DNA of 64,000 nt from Sinotaia quadrata (lineage: Eukaryota > Mollusca > Gastropoda > Architaenioglossa > Viviparidae): contig CM054180.1 of assembly GCA_028829895.1 (NCBI GenBank), positions 111,254,635 to 111,318,634 of the forward strand, read 5' to 3'. Within the stretch, counting starts at the first letter, position 1, and each line of letters starts with the position of its first letter. Below the pieces are notes generated by a model, which was not told the DNA's origin, did no database searches, and saw only the letters and a list, made by a program, of their open reading frames with translations. Below, piece by piece: positions 60,144-64,000 of the stretch. The translations under genes were made by a program, and so were the position numbers.

Positions 60144-63100
60144 CTGGAAAAACATGAATAAAATAAAGAAATAATGTTAACAGGTAAGTTAAACGCAATA
60201 TATTATATTTAATCAAGCTCTTGGAATCATATATTTTTTAATGCAAAACTAAAGTGGTATTGACTTCACAATACATCCAGACATATGAAATATTACAAAT
60301 TACAAATAAATCCAGAATAGTGTTACACACTTAAAAATTAATTTAAATATTATTTACTGTAATAAAAATTAAGTTTTCTCATCCAATATCTTCGATTACG
60401 TTTAAATTTTTATTACACGAAACCAAACGGCATATATCCAGTCATTTAATTCAACATGAATTTTTATGAATTGTTGAAATGTAATTTTCATGTCGATAAA
60501 TAATACTGGTGTGCGGACGTGACTGTAGAACGAACGTAGTGAGTGAAAGAAAGACTCTGGTGGACTCTACATAGAGCGACAGCATGCTGAGTTTATTATG
60601 AAGTGTTAGAGACTAAGAGCGACAGCATGCTGAGTTTATTATGAAGTGTTAGAGACTAAGAGCGACAGCATGCTGAGTTTATTATGTACGTGTTAGAGAC
60701 TAAGAGCGACAGCATGCTGAGTTTATTATGTATGTGTTAGACTCCTAGAGACTAAGAATAACAGCAAATGGCTGCATGCCAGCCAACAGGAGAACGCATG
60801 TTATAACCGTTGATAATTATCAACGGAAGATGTGTTGGAGGGGTTGCGCAGATGGCCACTTGAAGTAGGCTAGTTATTGACAGCGCTAAGAGATCAGTCA
60901 CTAACATACAGAAGAGCGTGTACTGACAAGTACATGCAAGTCACTGAGAGTGTGCACATGTTGTATGTAGGTGTTGTATGTACGTGTTGTATGCACATGT
61001 TGTATGTACGTGCTGTATGTACGTGTTGTATGCACATGTTGTATGCACATGTTGTATGTAGGCGTTGTGTTTATAAGAAAAGTATCTCCAATTGCACGGT
61101 GAACGAGAATTTGAAATAATTGTTGTTTTAAAAATTTATGAAGTGTTTGCTGCTAGTTGTTTTATTTCATTCTGTTTTATGCTTTATGCAGTGTGTTCTA
61201 GTGTACAATGCACAACACTGTTTTGTGTAGCATAATTTTAACAGATTTATGCTGCTTTAAGTGTCGCAGATTAAATGTTGTGTGCGTAGGGGAGGGGAGG
61301 TTGGACAGTTCACAGATATTTACAGTAACAACCGTAACATAATCGTTTATTACATTGCTAATGCATGTGTACGGCATTTGCAAGTAGAAAAAGGCACAAA
61401 TAACAGATAATTAGAATTCATCGCAGGATAATATAGTCTCCCCATGTGTGATGCAACACTGTACTACAAACTGAACGCTGAATTGAATAAACCGTTGGAT
61501 ATAATCACATACAGACATTTACAAGTGCAACATTACTATGTTGAAAAAACATCTGGATATAATGAACACATACGAACGATCATATCTGTACAACACCTAT
61601 TCATTCTGCGGCCATTATATACCTTTTTCAAAAATAAGTCGAAATCAATCATAGCGTAGCATGGCTGTTTCATGTCCATGTGGAAAACCCCTCGGTCTAT
61701 GCCGTCTGTATATAGATGGAGACAGCGGAACGCGTCCAGCATCACACCGATCCGGCTACCGACTTTCACGCTTTTCAGGGTTTGACCAATGACGCTTTCA
61801 GTTTGCAATGCACCACGTCTCTTTGAGTCATAGAAAAACGTTTTATATCTAGGATCATCACTGCTAAAAGAAATGTTTGCATTACCCTTGAAAGTAATTC
61901 AGCTAGTCACACGATTTAATAAAGTAATAATCATTACACAGCGGACCCATGGATCCACACAAATCAATTTTTATTTACGTTTAAAATACAGATATTATCA
62001 GAATGTAAATTTTGTAAAGCACTCATATAACGTTAAATTTTGTCTTTAAAAAATACATAGGCTTCTTAAAATATTGTTAGATAATTTATTAGTGAATATG
62101 TTACACGTGACAAAATAATATAAACAATATTAATGATATCAGATTATAAAAATTAATATTTGAAGAAAACGAAACAACAGTGTGGTTATTATATCAAATT
62201 ACTAAACAGTTGAACAAATAAAGAATTTTAGAAAAACTCAGTAGTACAAAACTGATTAATATAAACTTTCAATAAATATGTGTATATAAATATAAATTTA
62301 TAAATGTATAAATAGAAGCGGTATATTGAAGTAATTTTTAATACAATGAATTCGCAACACCGATCACTGTCCGATTTAAGAAGCCTTTTATCATCTGCAC
62401 ATTCCCTAGAATCTAGGTGAAATGGGAGATCATTCATTTACCTTCTTTGTATATTCGTATATGTGGTCTTTTCGAATACAGATGGCGGAATGAAGCCAGA
62501 TAGCATCTTGTGGCAGGGTGATCTTTGAGGGATTCTCTGTGACAACTCCTATCGTTAGCTCTTCTCCATCGTAAAGATTGTTTACTTCGTCCACGCGTAC
62601 CTACAATCGAGACAACTCCATGTTCATTCAGGCTAACTTGTTGTATAAAACTATAAATGATTAGTTGTCTCCCTTAGAATCGGCTGCGCCTAAAATCTAT
62701 TAGAAAAATTAGTATGGGATATAATTTGTACTGCTGATTGAAGGGATGAAATAAAATAGTATATGATATAGTTCCTTAGTGACTGATTGAATTCAGTATT
62801 ATATAATATATTTGAGTGGATTTAGATTCTGGTAAAACTGCGCTAAATGCACATATTTGTTAATAATTAATTAAAGGAAATGATCTAGTAATTAATGCAC
62901 ACATTTGTTAATAATTAAAGGAAATGATCTAGTAATTAATGCACACATTTGTTAATAATTAAAGAAAATGATCTAGTAATTAATGCACACATTTGTTAAT
63001 AATTAAAGAAAATGATCTAGTAATTAATGCACACATTTGTTAATAATTAAAGGAAATTATCTAGTAATTAATGCACACATTTGTTAATAATTAAAGGAAA

Positions 63101-64000
63101 TGATCTAGTAATTAATGCACACAACTCTAATGAAACACTGCTCAGATGTTTGCCACAGCAAATGTGGATGTGAAAACACGCTTATTTACATTTCAATTTG
63201 AATCTTGAAACATAGAGACATATTCTAACAGTATATAAACAAAACAAATATTACAAATAAGTATAATATTCTAAAGGACTTCGGATGTTTTCTGTTGTAA
63301 CTTAAATCTTGTAATTAAAAGAAAAGTAGTCTCATTCACAGTAAATAAATAAAATCTAATGCTAATGTTGCCTTCATACGTTTTGTTCTTGTTCATGACG
63401 TGTGCAAGCAGCAGTAAGGCAAAAATAAATATTGCATTATCACCTATAAACGAAAGCATGTGTGTCATCCTCTAAAATATATATGATGTATTCATATTTC
63501 GTTTTTATTACAAATTGGTGATATTACAAGCAAACAATACATTAAAATGATTTGGATGTTATGCACTAAAACCTTTAGTCTTTGGAGGTAGCAGTTCCTG
63601 AAGAGTGTATCTCATTAAAAGGTGAATAGTATACTTGGAACCTAAGCGCTAATCAATACGAAGAATGGATCTCATTTATATGAAGAACGGATCTCATTAA
63701 AATGTAAATAATATAGTTTAAGCCTTAGCGCTAATTCAGAGAACAACGATACGACCTTTTTGCATTCACGAGAAATGCACACCTAAACACGTTTATTCTC
63801 TTATTACACACATGGACTTACTAACACTTTGAGGGCAGATTAATCTTACGCCGTAATTACCTCATACACTTTGAGGGCAGATTAATCTTACGCCGTAATT
63901 ACCTCATACACTTTGAGGGCAGATTAATCTTACGCCGTAATTACCTCATACACTTTGAGGGCAGATTAATCTTACGCCGAATTACCTCATACACTTTGAG
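60105..64000 (-). CDS. Gene E: NHR-domain gene, 3' part only, cut by the window edge
   Basis: Exons in reading order are 64000-63986 (partial, ending LKVYE), 62600-62442 (53 codons), about 61820-61623 and 60143-60105. The second NHR exon reads VRVDEV, then IGVVTENP. The third carries VKVGSRIGVM, LHLYTDGIDRGV and PCYAMIDF. The tail is ITTLRLTCENVL. All junctions fit phase 0. The third exon start is inferred: acceptor ctcaaag at 61821 gives 66 codons instead of the usual 60, because no AG exists at the 60-codon point. The next AG upstream (at 61861) would read TGA at once in phase 0. The RING/B-box exon, if present, lies beyond the window. The donor of the first visible exon lies in a 42-bp tandem array. 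Confidence 0.68.
60565..60745 (+). repeat. 44-bp tandem repeat, 4 copies
   Basis: Units contain AGAGCGACAGCATGCTGAGT, in the last intron of gene E. Confidence 0.93.
60955..61068 (+). repeat. Tandem repeat of about 13 bp
   Basis: Alternating TTGTATGTACG and TTGTATGCACA units, in the last intron of gene E. Confidence 0.9.
62838..63125 (+). repeat. 44-bp tandem repeat, 6-7 copies
   Basis: Units contain CACATTTGTTAATAATTAAA, in the gene E intron between NHR1 and NHR2. Confidence 0.93.
63825..64000 (-). repeat. 42-bp minisatellite carrying copies of a splice donor
   Basis: At least four units of 41-42 bp. Read on the - strand, each unit contains CTCAAAGTGTATGAG followed by GTAATT, the end of the gene E NHR1 exon plus its donor. 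Donor GTs begin at 63985, 63944, 63902 and 63860. Confidence 0.85.

Overview
This is metazoan nuclear DNA. It is AT-rich, its genes are interrupted by GT-AG introns of about 0.2-3.6 kb, and it is crowded with (TG)n, (GATA)n and (TC)n microsatellites and with 20-60 bp minisatellites. There is no bacterial, viral or organellar gene organisation. The repeat style and the RING/B-box family expansion fit a lophotrochozoan, most likely a mollusc (perhaps a gastropod); that is an inference, and nothing in the window fixes the species.

The window holds one gene family arranged as a cluster. I resolve five members, called A-E here, plus one orphan exon. A is on the + strand (2254-10424). B (19150-23017), C (30686-37680), D (47235-54272) and E (60105 to beyond 64000) are on the - strand, so A and B converge. 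The full-length members (A, C, and D apart from a frameshift) have one large first coding exon for a C3HC4 RING finger, two B-boxes and a coiled coil. Three exons of about 135-141, 156-159 and 180 nt follow and encode a Neuralized homology repeat (NHR) domain. A tiny last exon encodes a short tail beginning VT(T/A)(L/I)P in most members. Every inferred coding junction is phase 0. The architecture is TRIM-like (RING, B-boxes, coiled coil) with an NHR domain at the C-terminus. These are predicted E3 ubiquitin ligases.

Member by member: A looks intact at 568 aa and carries a three-copy TxTPE repeat between its B-boxes. B has lost the RING/B-box exon and starts from a short unrelated exon, leaving an NHR-only protein of 208 aa. 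C looks intact at 535 aa. D is colinear with C about 16.5 kb further along, but has a 2-bp deletion in B-box 1. E is cut by the window edge. A lone terminal exon at 27618-27650 suggests an alternative C-terminus for C or a deleted further copy.

C and D share flanks. The RING part of the exon plus about 4 kb upstream (37431-41835 and 54023-58272) is nearly identical between them, while the coiled-coil, NHR exons and introns are clearly diverged. This mosaic points to recent gene conversion or a secondary duplication. The rest of the window is introns and intergenic DNA made largely of minisatellites, with a 190-bp MITE-like element in D intron 1, a possible LTR-like block at about 44.07-46.10 kb, and a repeat-built open frame of 346 codons at 11833-12873.
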